Assembly (NCBI GenBank): GCA_024402335.1
Contig: JAKSTZ010000014.1
Span: 1-64,000, forward strand
Origin: Bacteroidales bacterium
Lineage (GTDB): Bacteria > Bacteroidota > Bacteroidia > Bacteroidales > UBA1715
Reading direction: 5' to 3'
Length of the DNA: 64,000 bases
Shown piece after piece: positions 8,654 through 16,695 of this stretch. The notes beneath the pieces were generated by a model. It searched no databases. It had not been told where the DNA came from and saw only the letters and a program-made list of their open reading frames with translations. The first letter of the stretch is position 1, and every line of letters begins with the position of its first letter. The position numbers were made by a program, and so were the translations under genes.

Positions 8654-8911
8654 ATGAAAAAAACTGTTTTTTTTTTAGGTGTATGTTTGGTGGCAGTTGC
8701 TTGTAAACCAACGCCAGAGAAGGTTAAACAAGATTGTCTGAAAAATAAAGATTATGCTGTGTTTTATGGAGAACAAACACCGATGTTTTGTGATTGTGTA
8801 TATGGCAAACTAAAAGAAATAGCCGACACAGCAGATTTGAATAAACAGATAGTTGATTCTGTTACAACTGATTGTGAAACTGAATATACCACAATGGATA
8901 CAAACTTCTAA
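8654..8911 (+). CDS. Small lipoprotein, function unknown (85 aa)
   Basis: The protein has a short lipoprotein signal peptide with a lipobox ending at Cys16 (VAVAC), followed by a mature domain of about 70 residues with four further cysteines, including a CDC pair. The paired cysteines suggest one or two disulfides in the periplasm. The ATG at 8654 was chosen because it gives a textbook signal peptide. It lies 29 bases after the GH44-like gene and 2 bases before tRNA-Pro, so it may share a transcript with both. No family is recognised. Confidence 0.7.
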   Translation: MKKTVFFLGVCLVAVACKPTPEKVKQDCLKNKDYAVFYGEQTPMFCDCVYGKLKEIADTADLNKQIVDSVTTDCETEYTTMDTNF

Positions 8912-8913
8912 CT

Positions 8914-8988
8914 CGGGGTATAGCTCAGTCCGGTAAGAGTGCGCGTCTGGGGGGCGTGAGGTCGCTGGTTCGAATCCAGTTACCCCGA
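8914..8988 (+). tRNA. tRNA-Pro (anticodon GGG)
   Basis: A complete cloverleaf of 75 bases is present. The 7-bp acceptor stem is CGGGGTA/TACCCCG with A73, the D stem is GCTC/GAGT, the anticodon stem is CGCGT/GCGTG with loop CTGGGGG, and the T stem is GCTGG/CCAGT with loop TTCGAAT. Anticodon GGG lies at 8949-8951 and reads CCC/CCU proline codons. The 3' CCA is not encoded. The gene begins 2 bases after the preceding lipoprotein stop codon. Confidence 0.97.
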
Positions 8989-8990
8989 CA

Positions 8991-9025
8991 AAGAAAAAGG
9001 ATACCGTTTGGCATCCTTTCTTTTT
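8991..9025. terminator. Bidirectional terminator after tRNA-Pro and the ABC-F gene
   Basis: A hairpin AAAGGATaCC (8996-9005), GTTT loop, GGcATCCTTT (9010-9019), with one A/C mismatch, has an A-run on the left and a T-run on the right. It serves the tRNA on the plus strand and the ABC-F gene on the minus strand. Confidence 0.85.
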
Positions 9026-10925
9026 ATCCGAGTTTACTTACTAACTCATCCCATTGTGCTGTCAATGTCTCTATTTGTTCTTGCAATTCAGCATGACGTT
9101 TATAATCGTCTGGAGAAACATTGGCAGAATCTTCAATGAATTTTAGATTTAGATCATACACTTCTGCTTCTAAGTCTTGAATTTGTTTCTCTATTTTTTC
9201 TACTTGTGTTTGCAGTTTGCGATTCTCTCTTTCTTTTTCTTTTTGCTGTTGGTAATCGATTTTTGAACTCGTAACCTTTTTCTCTTCAGTAGCGACAGGC
9301 TTGGCTGCCAACATCATTTCCTGGTTTAGTTGGTTCAAGTAATCTTGTAAGTCGCCCATTACTTCTCGAATGGCCGTATTCTTTACTTCGTAAATATTTG
9401 TGGCAAGTCCGTTAAGGAAATCGCGGTCGTGGGATACCAATATAACAGTTCCGTCGTATTTTAATAGTGCATTTTTCAATACTTCTTTTGACTGAATATC
9501 CAAGTGGTTTGTTGGTTCATCGAGAATGAGAAGATTGTATGGTTGCAACATTAGTTTTGCCATAGCAAGACGGTTGCGTTCTCCTCCGGAAAGAACTTTC
9601 ACTTTTTTGTCAACATCTTCTCCGCTGAAGAAAAATGCTCCAAGAATGTCTCTGATCTTTGTACGAATTTCGCCAACGGCAATTCTGTCTAATGTGTCGA
9701 AAACAGTTGCGTTTTCGTCAAGAATTTCATCTTGGTTTTGAGCAAAATAACCCACATTCACATTATGTCCAAGAGTGATGGTTCCTTCGTATTCTATTTC
9801 ATTAAGAATAGTTTTTATAAATGTAGATTTACCTTCACCGTTTTTCCCGACCAATGCGATTTTTTGTCCACGTTCAACGGCAAATTCAACATCTTTCAAG
9901 ATCGTCTTCTCTCCATATTTCTTTGTTACCTTGTCAGCCTTGACTACGATGGTTCCAGAACGAGGTGCAGGTGGAAATTGAATATGAAAAGCGCCCGTTT
10001 CTTTTTTCTCGATTTCTATGCGGTCAATCTTTTCAAGTTGTTTGATACGTGATTGTACTTGTACTGATTTTGTAGCTTTGTAACGGAAACGTTCAATGAA
10101 TTTTTCCGTGTCCTCTATCATTTTCTGCTGATTCTCGTAAGCGGCAAGTTGTTGCGCGTATCGGTCTTCTTTTAATACAAGATATTGAGAATATGGGGCA
10201 GGGTAAACTGTAAGTTTGTTTACACTGATTTCAAATGTCTTTTTAGTAACTGCATCAAGGAAACGACGGTCGTGGGAAATTAGGATGATGGCACCGTGAT
10301 ATTGCACTAAGAATTTCTCCAACCATTGGATAGATACAATGTCCAAGTGGTTTGTTGGTTCGTCGAGTAATAGCACTTGTGGACGGCGTAAAAGAATTTT
10401 TACCAATTCTATACGCATTCTCCAACCGCCACTGAATTCAGACGTTTTTCTGTTGAAATCGGAACGTGAGAAACCAAGTCCCATAAGCATTTGTTCCATC
10501 TCGCCCTCAACGGAACTGCCTCCGTGCATTTCTAATTGATCCGAAAGTTCCGTAACTTGATGGATCAATTTAAGATATGCTTCGGATTCATAGTCTGTTC
10601 TTTCTGCAAGTTCTTGGTTGATTTTGTCCAATTTAGCCTGCATGGCATTCAACTCTTCGAAGGCACCACGAACTTCTTCCAATACGGTTTTCCCGTCGGA
10701 TACTTTCATGGTTTGTGGCAAATAACCAACTTTCCAATCTGAAGAAATTACAACTTCACCTTCGGTTGGTTCGTCTTGTTTTGCAATGATTTTAAGCAGT
10801 GTGGATTTTCCCGCACCGTTTCTTCCAACAAGACCAACTTTGTCTTGGTCGGAAATCATTACCGAAACATTGTCAAAAAGAGTGTATCCGCCGAATCGTA
10901 CGGCTAAATTGTTTATTGAAATCAT
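9024..10925 (-). CDS. ABC-F family ATPase (Uup/YheS/YdiF-like)
   Basis: This 633-residue soluble protein has two ABC ATPase domains and no membrane segments, the mark of the ABC-F translation-factor family. The first domain has Walker A GRNGAGKST (about 35-43) and signature FSGGW. The second has Walker A GKNGEGKST and signature LSGGERNR. Each is followed by an LLLDEPTNHLD or LILDEPTNHLD Walker B. The interdomain linker typical of ribosome-binding ABC-F proteins lies between them, and the C-terminal 90 residues form a charged coiled coil like those of Uup and YheS. These proteins bind the ribosomal E site and relieve stalled or damaged ribosomes; antibiotic-resistance types exist, but nothing here marks it as one. 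Its start overlaps the metF stop by one base (TAATG). Confidence 0.93.
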   Translation of the reverse strand: MISINNLAVRFGGYTLFDNVSVMISDQDKVGLVGRNGAGKSTLLKIIAKQDEPTEGEVVISSDWKVGYLPQTMKVSDGKTVLEEVRGAFEELNAMQAKLDKINQELAERTDYESEAYLKLIHQVTELSDQLEMHGGSSVEGEMEQMLMGLGFSRSDFNRKTSEFSGGWRMRIELVKILLRRPQVLLLDEPTNHLDIVSIQWLEKFLVQYHGAIILISHDRRFLDAVTKKTFEISVNKLTVYPAPYSQYLVLKEDRYAQQLAAYENQQKMIEDTEKFIERFRYKATKSVQVQSRIKQLEKIDRIEIEKKETGAFHIQFPPAPRSGTIVVKADKVTKKYGEKTILKDVEFAVERGQKIALVGKNGEGKSTFIKTILNEIEYEGTITLGHNVNVGYFAQNQDEILDENATVFDTLDRIAVGEIRTKIRDILGAFFFSGEDVDKKVKVLSGGERNRLAMAKLMLQPYNLLILDEPTNHLDIQSKEVLKNALLKYDGTVILVSHDRDFLNGLATNIYEVKNTAIREVMGDLQDYLNQLNQEMMLAAKPVATEEKKVTSSKIDYQQQKEKERENRKLQTQVEKIEKQIQDLEAEVYDLNLKFIEDSANVSPDDYKRHAELQEQIETLTAQWDELVSKLG

Positions 10926-11869
10926 TAATAGATTGCTTTTGCTATTTCTACTACTTGAGATGGGTCGGAGTATGTAAACCAGTGAATCAAAGGCACTCCA
11001 TATTTCGCTAATTCATTTGCTTGATAAATAGCCCATTCTGTTCCGACTTTTGCTGCGTCGGCATCGCATTTACATTTACGAAGTTCTGTTTCGAATTCTG
11101 TTGGAATGTGACAAGCGAAAATTTTAGGAAGCACATCGACTTGGCTCATAAAACCTATTGGTTTAATACCAGGAATAATTGGAACCGTAATGCCAACATT
11201 ACGACATTTTTCAACAAAGTCATAGTATTTCTGATTGTCGAAAAACATTTGTGTAACAATGTATTGTGCTCCTGCGTCAACTTTTGCTTTTAGGTTCAGA
11301 ATGTCTTCATCTAACGATGTTGCAGAGTAGTGCTTTTCTGGATAGCCGGCTACGCCGCAGTGGAAATTTGTTGCTGCAGAACTATTTGGTTGTTCGTCGT
11401 CAATATATTTCCCATGGTTCATGTCGTTGATTTGACGTAACAAATCAACTGCGTAGCGATTTCCACCAACTTCAGGTTGGTAGTTCTCTTTGTTTCTGCC
11501 GTCACCACGAAGCACCAAAAGGTTTTCTATGCCTAAATAGTCTAAGTCTATAAGCACATATTCTGTTTCTTCACGAGTGAATCCACCACAAAGAATATGA
11601 GGAACAACAGGAATGTTGTATTTGTTTTTTATTGTGGCAGCAACAGCAACTGTTCCCGGACGTTTACGAGTACGTTTCCCGTTTTTGTCGTATTGCTCGC
11701 AGTGCGTAGTTATGTTGATGAACTGCGGATTGAATTCTAACAAAGGATCAATAGTTCCGAAAATTCCTTCCAAACCTTTACCTTTTAATGGGGGTAAAAC
11801 TTCGAATGAAAATAACGGTTTGTTGGAGTTTTTTATGATGTTAGCAATATTCATATTTGTTGTTTCCAA
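10925..11869 (-). CDS. metF: 5,10-methylenetetrahydrofolate reductase
   Basis: This FAD enzyme reduces 5,10-methylene-THF to 5-methyl-THF for methionine synthesis in the cytoplasm. The TIM-barrel sequence shows FSFEVLPP near the N-terminus (catalytic Glu region), the NITTHCEQ and HILCGGFTREE strands, the LVLRGDGR segment and AQYIVTQMFFDN. The C-terminal segment holding the substrate-binding loops is complete. The 314-residue length is typical of the bacterial enzyme. The gene lies in a tight minus-strand operon between dapF (21 bases upstream) and the ABC-F gene (1-base overlap). No S-box, SAM-II or other riboswitch is visible next to it, as it is internal to the operon. Confidence 0.96.
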   Translation of the reverse strand: METTNMNIANIIKNSNKPLFSFEVLPPLKGKGLEGIFGTIDPLLEFNPQFINITTHCEQYDKNGKRTRKRPGTVAVAATIKNKYNIPVVPHILCGGFTREETEYVLIDLDYLGIENLLVLRGDGRNKENYQPEVGGNRYAVDLLRQINDMNHGKYIDDEQPNSSAATNFHCGVAGYPEKHYSATSLDEDILNLKAKVDAGAQYIVTQMFFDNQKYYDFVEKCRNVGITVPIIPGIKPIGFMSQVDVLPKIFACHIPTEFETELRKCKCDADAAKVGTEWAIYQANELAKYGVPLIHWFTYSDPSQVVEIAKAIY

Positions 11870-11890
11870 TATGTTCTTTCCAATATGTTC

Positions 11891-12754
11891 TTAATTCTTT
11901 TTTACCATTTCATCGCAGAATACACCAGAACAAATCTCTTCTACAGGACCGGTCATTTTGATATTCCATTCTTCGTCGATAGAGATTTGAAGCTCACCGC
12001 CTGGCATTTTGATAGTTACATCTTTATCTACCAAGTTGTTTTTGCGCATTGCAGAAGCAACAGCACAAGAAGAACTACCTGAAGCTAATGTGTTTCCAAC
12101 GCCGCGTTCCCAAATTTTTATTTCTACAAGGTTACGATTTACAACATGTGCAAATTGAACATTAGTTCTGTTTGGGAACATTTTGTCTGTTTCGATGATA
12201 GGACCATATTTCAAAAGTTCCTCTTGGTTTAATTCATCACGAAATACAACGCAATGAGGGTTTCCAACAGAAACACAGTTGATTCTGAATTCTTTGTCGC
12301 CGAATGTTACAGGTTCGTTAATACATTCTTCTTTTTCGAAAATAACCGGTACGTTTTTGGCAATGAAATTAGCTTTTCCCATATCAACACGTACTTTGAT
12401 TGCTTTACCAGCAGCGTTTTTCTCAAGAATTTCGCAGTGGATTAAACGACCAAGTATGTCAACTGTAAATTTATCTGATGAGAGGTAATCGTAGTCATGA
12501 AGGAATTTGCTAAAAATTCGTAGACCATTACCGCAGTTTTCTGCGATAGAGGCGTCAGTGTTGTAGATTTTCAAACCGAAATCTGCAATTTTTGAAGGAA
12601 CTTTCAAAAGTATTCCGTTTGAACCAACACCAAAATGTAGGTCACAGATACGTTTTACAACTTCGTCAGTTAAGTCAAAATCTATTTTGTCGCCATCAAT
12701 CACGATGTAGCAGTTGCCTAAACCGTGAGATTTTACATAAAAATTAGTTTCCAT
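11891..12754 (-). CDS. dapF: Diaminopimelate epimerase
   Basis: This enzyme converts L,L- to meso-diaminopimelate, the precursor of lysine and of the peptidoglycan cross-bridge. Both active-site cysteines of this PLP-independent racemase are present: C74 in AENCGNGLR and C230 in ERGVGNTLASGSSSC. The last motif differs from the usual ACGTGAC by S for the first Cys and SSS for TGA, but the catalytic Cys is kept. The 287-residue length is normal. The start ATG overlaps the stop codon of the upstream Ldh-type gene by one base, so translation is probably coupled. Confidence 0.96.
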   Translation of the reverse strand: METNFYVKSHGLGNCYIVIDGDKIDFDLTDEVVKRICDLHFGVGSNGILLKVPSKIADFGLKIYNTDASIAENCGNGLRIFSKFLHDYDYLSSDKFTVDILGRLIHCEILEKNAAGKAIKVRVDMGKANFIAKNVPVIFEKEECINEPVTFGDKEFRINCVSVGNPHCVVFRDELNQEELLKYGPIIETDKMFPNRTNVQFAHVVNRNLVEIKIWERGVGNTLASGSSSCAVASAMRKNNLVDKDVTIKMPGGELQISIDEEWNIKMTGPVEEICSGVFCDEMVKKN

Positions 12755-13836
12755 TATAAAGTAACATTAAATGTTTTAGCTATATCTTGTAGGTCTTCTA
12801 CTACAGGCATAAGTAGAGGAATACCTGTTTTCAATCGCTCTGCTGTATTTTCGCGTTCAGGATCTCCAGGAATGATAATATGGTCATGTCCTTCTATAGG
12901 TGCACAGTTACGCATAGCTTCAATCCAGTTGTCCATGTGTTTTTTAAAGTCATCAACAGGACGGAATGCATCTACACGCATAGCGCCTACAATATGACCG
13001 ATTCCTTTTCCTACCAAGTCTTCGCGTGGTTGCATGAAGGCAAGGAATGGAGGTACCCAAGGACCGTAGTTTGCACCAGAAAGAACGGCACACATAATAT
13101 CTACGATAGAACCAAGGCAGAAACCTTTGTGGCTACTGTGTTCACGGTCGGAACCAAGTGGAAGAAGCATACCGCCTTTTTTCAAACCGAAAGAATCTGT
13201 TGTAGGATTTCCGTCTTTGTCTTGTATCCAACCTTGAGGAGCGTCTTCGCCTTTACGTTGTAGAATTTCAAGTTTACCTACGGCTGTTGCTGTTGTTGCA
13301 AAGTCGGCAACCATGTTAGGCTGTTTACCTGTAGGGAATGCTACAGCTATAGGGTTAGTTCCTAACATTTTTTGTTTTGAAAAAGTAGGAGCTGTTGTTG
13401 GAGTTGCATTGGTAGATGCAAAACCTATCATGTCGTGTTCTAGTGCCATCATTGCATGGTAACCTGCGATACCAAAGTGGTTAGAGTTGTTGATTGCAAC
13501 AAAACCACAACCAACATTCTTAGCTTTCTCTATGGCAATTTGCATTGCTTTTGGAGCGACAACTAAACCAAGGCCATTATCTCCGTCGATAGTTGCAGTT
13601 GATGGAGTCTCGTGTTCGATTTTTAACTTTGGTTGTGGGTTCATTCTGTTTGCCTTCCAAAGATTAATGTAACCACGTAGGCGGGCAACACCGTGAGAAT
13701 CAACACCTCGTAGGTCTGCTGTTAAAAGAACATCCGATGCTAATAAAGCGTCCTCGTGTGAATGTCCGATAGCTTCAAGAACATTTGTCGTGAATGCACG
13801 CAAGCGTTCATATTCAAAAGATTGCGTATTTGCCAT
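12754..13836 (-). CDS. Ldh/MDH2-family NAD(P)-dependent oxidoreductase
   Basis: This is a 360-residue member of the malate/L-sulfolactate/ureidoglycolate dehydrogenase family, which has a fold unrelated to ordinary lactate and malate dehydrogenases. Family motifs are visible: DLRGVDSHGVARL (about 42-54), the NSNHFGIAGYHA catalytic-His segment, the LGTNPIAVAFPT substrate loop and the HKGFCLGSIVD segment. It reduces a 2-oxo acid or oxidises the matching 2-hydroxy acid in the cytoplasm. The exact acid cannot be deduced. It starts 2 bases before the stop of the polytopic membrane-protein gene and overlaps dapF by one base. Confidence 0.92.
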   Translation of the reverse strand: MANTQSFEYERLRAFTTNVLEAIGHSHEDALLASDVLLTADLRGVDSHGVARLRGYINLWKANRMNPQPKLKIEHETPSTATIDGDNGLGLVVAPKAMQIAIEKAKNVGCGFVAINNSNHFGIAGYHAMMALEHDMIGFASTNATPTTAPTFSKQKMLGTNPIAVAFPTGKQPNMVADFATTATAVGKLEILQRKGEDAPQGWIQDKDGNPTTDSFGLKKGGMLLPLGSDREHSSHKGFCLGSIVDIMCAVLSGANYGPWVPPFLAFMQPREDLVGKGIGHIVGAMRVDAFRPVDDFKKHMDNWIEAMRNCAPIEGHDHIIIPGDPERENTAERLKTGIPLLMPVVEDLQDIAKTFNVTL

Positions 13837-13838
13837 AT

Positions 13839-15119
13839 CTATTTAAGTTTAAATCGTTGTTTTATCTTGTCCCAATCAATGAGCATTGCAAAAGTAGTGT
13901 AAAGAAATGGAAAAATCGGTATTTTATAGCGAACAATTCCACCGACCACTGGTGTTGTTATTCCAATTTCCCAAATAAGCACGAGAGAGAATATGCAACT
14001 AAACCAAATGAAATTTTGCATTTGGCTTTCTGCTTTTTTGAAGAATATTACCATTAATAGCATCAAAACGAATAATAAAGCCGATTCCAATGCGGGAAGA
14101 ATTTGTAACGGATTTTGTATCGTCCACAAATAAGGTAGTGCAAGTCCATTCCAAATTGCTGTTGGTGTTTCTGCAATGAAATTCCATGGCGTTGATGTTA
14201 TTTCCCCAATAGGTAGATAACTTCCCGCATTGTTTATTATTGCTGTGTTTATGAAATCCTTACGTTTTCCTGCAAATGATTCGAAAAATGGAATTTTGTG
14301 AAATGCAAAATCCATGTATCCTAGAAAAACAATACCTATACAACAAATAAAAGCATACACTATCCAAGGCTTAATTTTACTTTTAGAAACTATGAAATAA
14401 GATGTGATTGCAGGTAAAAGAGCCACTAATACATATATTTTAATTCCTAGTAAAAGTATGAGCCCGATTATAAAGCATGTGATATTTTGCCATGAATTTT
14501 TTTTGCTGATAGCTATCATCCCGTATAAAGTAAATCCGAGTCCAAGTACAACAATGACTTCTTTTAGCATTGCGCTGGTCCACAAAATTGAAGACGGCAT
14601 AAGAAATACAAAACAGAATATCATTTTTGTTCTCGGGTAAATAGTATGTATTGCTTTAAAAATGAGAAAGTAACCGATAAATGAAAGAAAGTCTGCAAAT
14701 ACATAATGTACGCCGATATAGCCAAAAGAGAATAGCATTACGATCATGTTGGTACGTATGATTGTACGGTTGTCTACGATAAAACCATAGTTGTAAAGTC
14801 TTGACCAATAATCGGTTTGCTCAAAATAAGGAGAGTTAGTGTCTATGCCTAATAGAATTTTAAAAAAATCAAAAACGGAATCGTGTATGGAAGCAAATAA
14901 GACTTTTGCATCTCTGTAGTATTTTAGAATATCGCAGACTTCACTGTCATTGACATAGTAATATGTATAAATAACATATAAAAAAACAGAAGCAATGAGT
15001 TTTAGCAAAAAGGCACCGATTATGGTGATTTTTGGTAATCCATCGATGGTGAAAAATTTACACTTCCAGATAATAAATAGGAAGAAAATCGCCCAAATAA
15101 CAGGAAGGATTATGCTCAT
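13839..15119 (-). CDS. Polytopic inner-membrane protein, possibly polymerase or GT-C like
   Basis: The 426-residue protein has about 10-11 strongly hydrophobic segments spread over its length. There is a long soluble loop (about 60-125) rich in Tyr, Asp and Asn after the second membrane segment, and a second loop around 280-320. That architecture, with a large loop near the N-terminus, occurs in oligosaccharide polymerases and GT-C glycosyltransferases, but I see no diagnostic motif and the assignment is only structural. It is the first gene of the operon that continues with the Ldh-type dehydrogenase, dapF, metF and the ABC-F gene. A near-match -7 sequence (minus-strand TATACTTG, 15137-15144) lies 18 bases upstream. 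Confidence 0.7.
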   Translation of the reverse strand: MSIILPVIWAIFFLFIIWKCKFFTIDGLPKITIIGAFLLKLIASVFLYVIYTYYYVNDSEVCDILKYYRDAKVLFASIHDSVFDFFKILLGIDTNSPYFEQTDYWSRLYNYGFIVDNRTIIRTNMIVMLFSFGYIGVHYVFADFLSFIGYFLIFKAIHTIYPRTKMIFCFVFLMPSSILWTSAMLKEVIVVLGLGFTLYGMIAISKKNSWQNITCFIIGLILLLGIKIYVLVALLPAITSYFIVSKSKIKPWIVYAFICCIGIVFLGYMDFAFHKIPFFESFAGKRKDFINTAIINNAGSYLPIGEITSTPWNFIAETPTAIWNGLALPYLWTIQNPLQILPALESALLFVLMLLMVIFFKKAESQMQNFIWFSCIFSLVLIWEIGITTPVVGGIVRYKIPIFPFLYTTFAMLIDWDKIKQRFKLK

Positions 15120-15210
15120 TTAAATAATTGTTTTTGCAAGTATACTAAAAATCGGTGAGTAAGAGAAATGATTTTCTTGTCGCAACACTCGTTGCTCAAT
15201 GCTAAATTTC

Positions 15211-15218
15211 TATATTTG
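15211..15218 (+). promoter_or_regulatory. -7 promoter element of ubiE/menG
   Basis: TATATTTG matches TAnnTTTG exactly and lies 20 bases before the ATG at 15238. It falls inside the longer reading frame that begins at 15199, so that earlier ATG is unlikely to be used. Confidence 0.65.
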
Positions 15219-15237
15219 CGACAGTAATAAGACAACG

Positions 15238-15960
15238 ATGACAATTCCATATAAAAATTCAGAAAAGAGTAAAAAAGGTCAGATTATTGATATGTTCAAT
15301 AATATAGCTTATCGTTATGATTTTTTAAATCATGCTCTTTCTATGAATATAGATAAGATTTGGCGTAATAAGGCAATAAAGGCTTTACGACCGTTGCAAC
15401 CAGAAACGTTGTTGGATGTAGCGACGGGAACTGCAGATTTCGCAATTTTGTCAGCAAAGAAGTTGCAGACAAAAAAGATAGTTGGTATAGATATTTCCGA
15501 CAAAATGTTGGAAATCGGTAAAGAAAAAGTTGCTCGCTTGAATTTGAATTCACAAGTGACGTTACAACTTGCCGACAGCGAAGATCTTCCATTTGCAGAC
15601 AATTCGTTCGATGCCATAACTGTCGGATTCGGTGTTCGAAATTTCGAAGATTTACAGAAAGGTCTGCAGGAAATGCGTCGTGTGCTAAAACCAAACGGAA
15701 TAGCAGCAATACTTGAATTCTCTATGCCGGAGCATTTCCCGATAAAACAGTTGTATTCTTTTTATTTTAAGCGCATTTTACCATTGATAGGAAAATTGTT
15801 TTCGAAAGATTACGATGCGTATTACTATTTGTTCAAATCGGTACAAGAATTTCCGTATGGTCAAAAATTTGTTGATGAAGCAACAAAAGCTGGCTTTACA
15901 AATACGAAAGTGATGAAACTATCGTTTGGAATTGCGAGTCTTTATATTTGTACGAAATAA
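15238..15960 (+). CDS. ubiE: Demethylmenaquinone methyltransferase
   Basis: This SAM-dependent C-methyltransferase carries out the last step of menaquinone synthesis (also called MenG). The 240-residue protein shows the family opening (MFNNIAYRYDFLNHALS), the SAM-binding DVATGTADFAIL motif, GIDISDKMLEIG, the SFDAITVGFGVRNFED signature and the LEFSMP strand. Menaquinone is the usual respiratory quinone of Bacteroidota. I chose the ATG at 15238 on the promoter position and family N-terminus; the ATG at 15199 would add 13 residues. porT follows within a few bases, the gene order found in other Bacteroidota. Confidence 0.96.
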   Translation: MTIPYKNSEKSKKGQIIDMFNNIAYRYDFLNHALSMNIDKIWRNKAIKALRPLQPETLLDVATGTADFAILSAKKLQTKKIVGIDISDKMLEIGKEKVARLNLNSQVTLQLADSEDLPFADNSFDAITVGFGVRNFEDLQKGLQEMRRVLKPNGIAAILEFSMPEHFPIKQLYSFYFKRILPLIGKLFSKDYDAYYYLFKSVQEFPYGQKFVDEATKAGFTNTKVMKLSFGIASLYICTK

Positions 15961-15967
15961 TAGTCGT

Positions 15968-16693
15968 TTGAAGAGGTTAGTTTCTATCGTATTGTTGGTG
16001 TTTTTTGTTTCGCAAGCATTTGCGCAACAAAAAAAGATATTGCACGACCAATCGTATGATAAGAAATTGTTCCATTTGGGATTTACATTAGGTACTAACC
16101 AAATGAATTATCGGATTTTCCCGGATTCAACATTGTTGTTTACAGGCTTGGCAGATTCTGTCTATCGGGTAGAATCGCATGGAATGGTTGGTATAGATTT
16201 GGGTATAATTAGTGAACTACGCTTGGGTGATTATTTATCTCTTCGTTTTCTTCCTGGTCTGCTCTTTGGACAGAGAAATCTGGTATATCAACTTCGAAAG
16301 AAAGGGTCTCCACGTTTTGAACCGACTTTTAAGGAATATGAGATGAAAGTCTCGAGTATTTATATTGATGCGCCGCTTTTGCTAAAGTTTAAGGCTCAGC
16401 GTATAAATAACTATCGCCCATATTTGATTGGTGGCGCAGCAATTCGCTATGACCTTGATACCAAGCGTATTGGAAAAAATAACGATGATTATACAATAAA
16501 TCAAAATCCGCTAGATTATTTCTATGAATTTGGATTTGGTGTAGATTTTTTTCTTGTCTATTTCAAGTTTGCTGCCGAATTTAAATACAGTTTTGGTATG
16601 CGTAACATTTTACGACAAGAACCAACTGAATATTGCTCAGTTATGAATGGACTGAAAAGTCGTATGTTTATTCTTTCATTTCATTTTGAATAG
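15968..16693 (+). CDS. porT: Type IX secretion outer-membrane protein PorT
   Basis: PorT is a beta-barrel outer-membrane protein required for type IX secretion in Porphyromonas gingivalis. The 241-residue length (P. gingivalis PorT is of similar size), the signal peptide ending AFAQ, the HLGFTLGTNQMNYRI opening strand, the LGIISELRLGDYLSLRFLPG strand pair and the YIDAPLLLKFK strand match the family. The position directly after ubiE also fits the usual gene order. No ATG exists in frame; the start is probably the TTG at 15968, 8 bases after the ubiE stop, giving a signal peptide that opens M-K-R. An upstream TTG at 15926 would overlap ubiE and spoil the signal peptide. Confidence 0.85.
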   Translation: MKRLVSIVLLVFFVSQAFAQQKKILHDQSYDKKLFHLGFTLGTNQMNYRIFPDSTLLFTGLADSVYRVESHGMVGIDLGIISELRLGDYLSLRFLPGLLFGQRNLVYQLRKKGSPRFEPTFKEYEMKVSSIYIDAPLLLKFKAQRINNYRPYLIGGAAIRYDLDTKRIGKNNDDYTINQNPLDYFYEFGFGVDFFLVYFKFAAEFKYSFGMRNILRQEPTEYCSVMNGLKSRMFILSFHFE

Positions 16694-16695
16694 TT

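Noticed and set aside
9024..10925. ABC-F gene as an antibiotic-resistance determinant
   Set aside because: The C-terminal coiled coil and overall layout fit the housekeeping Uup/YheS-like group, and nothing in the sequence marks a resistance-type protein.
15199..15237. Earlier ATG for ubiE at 15199
   Set aside because: The frame between 15199 and 15238 contains the exact -7 box TATATTTG, so it is upstream of the transcription start.
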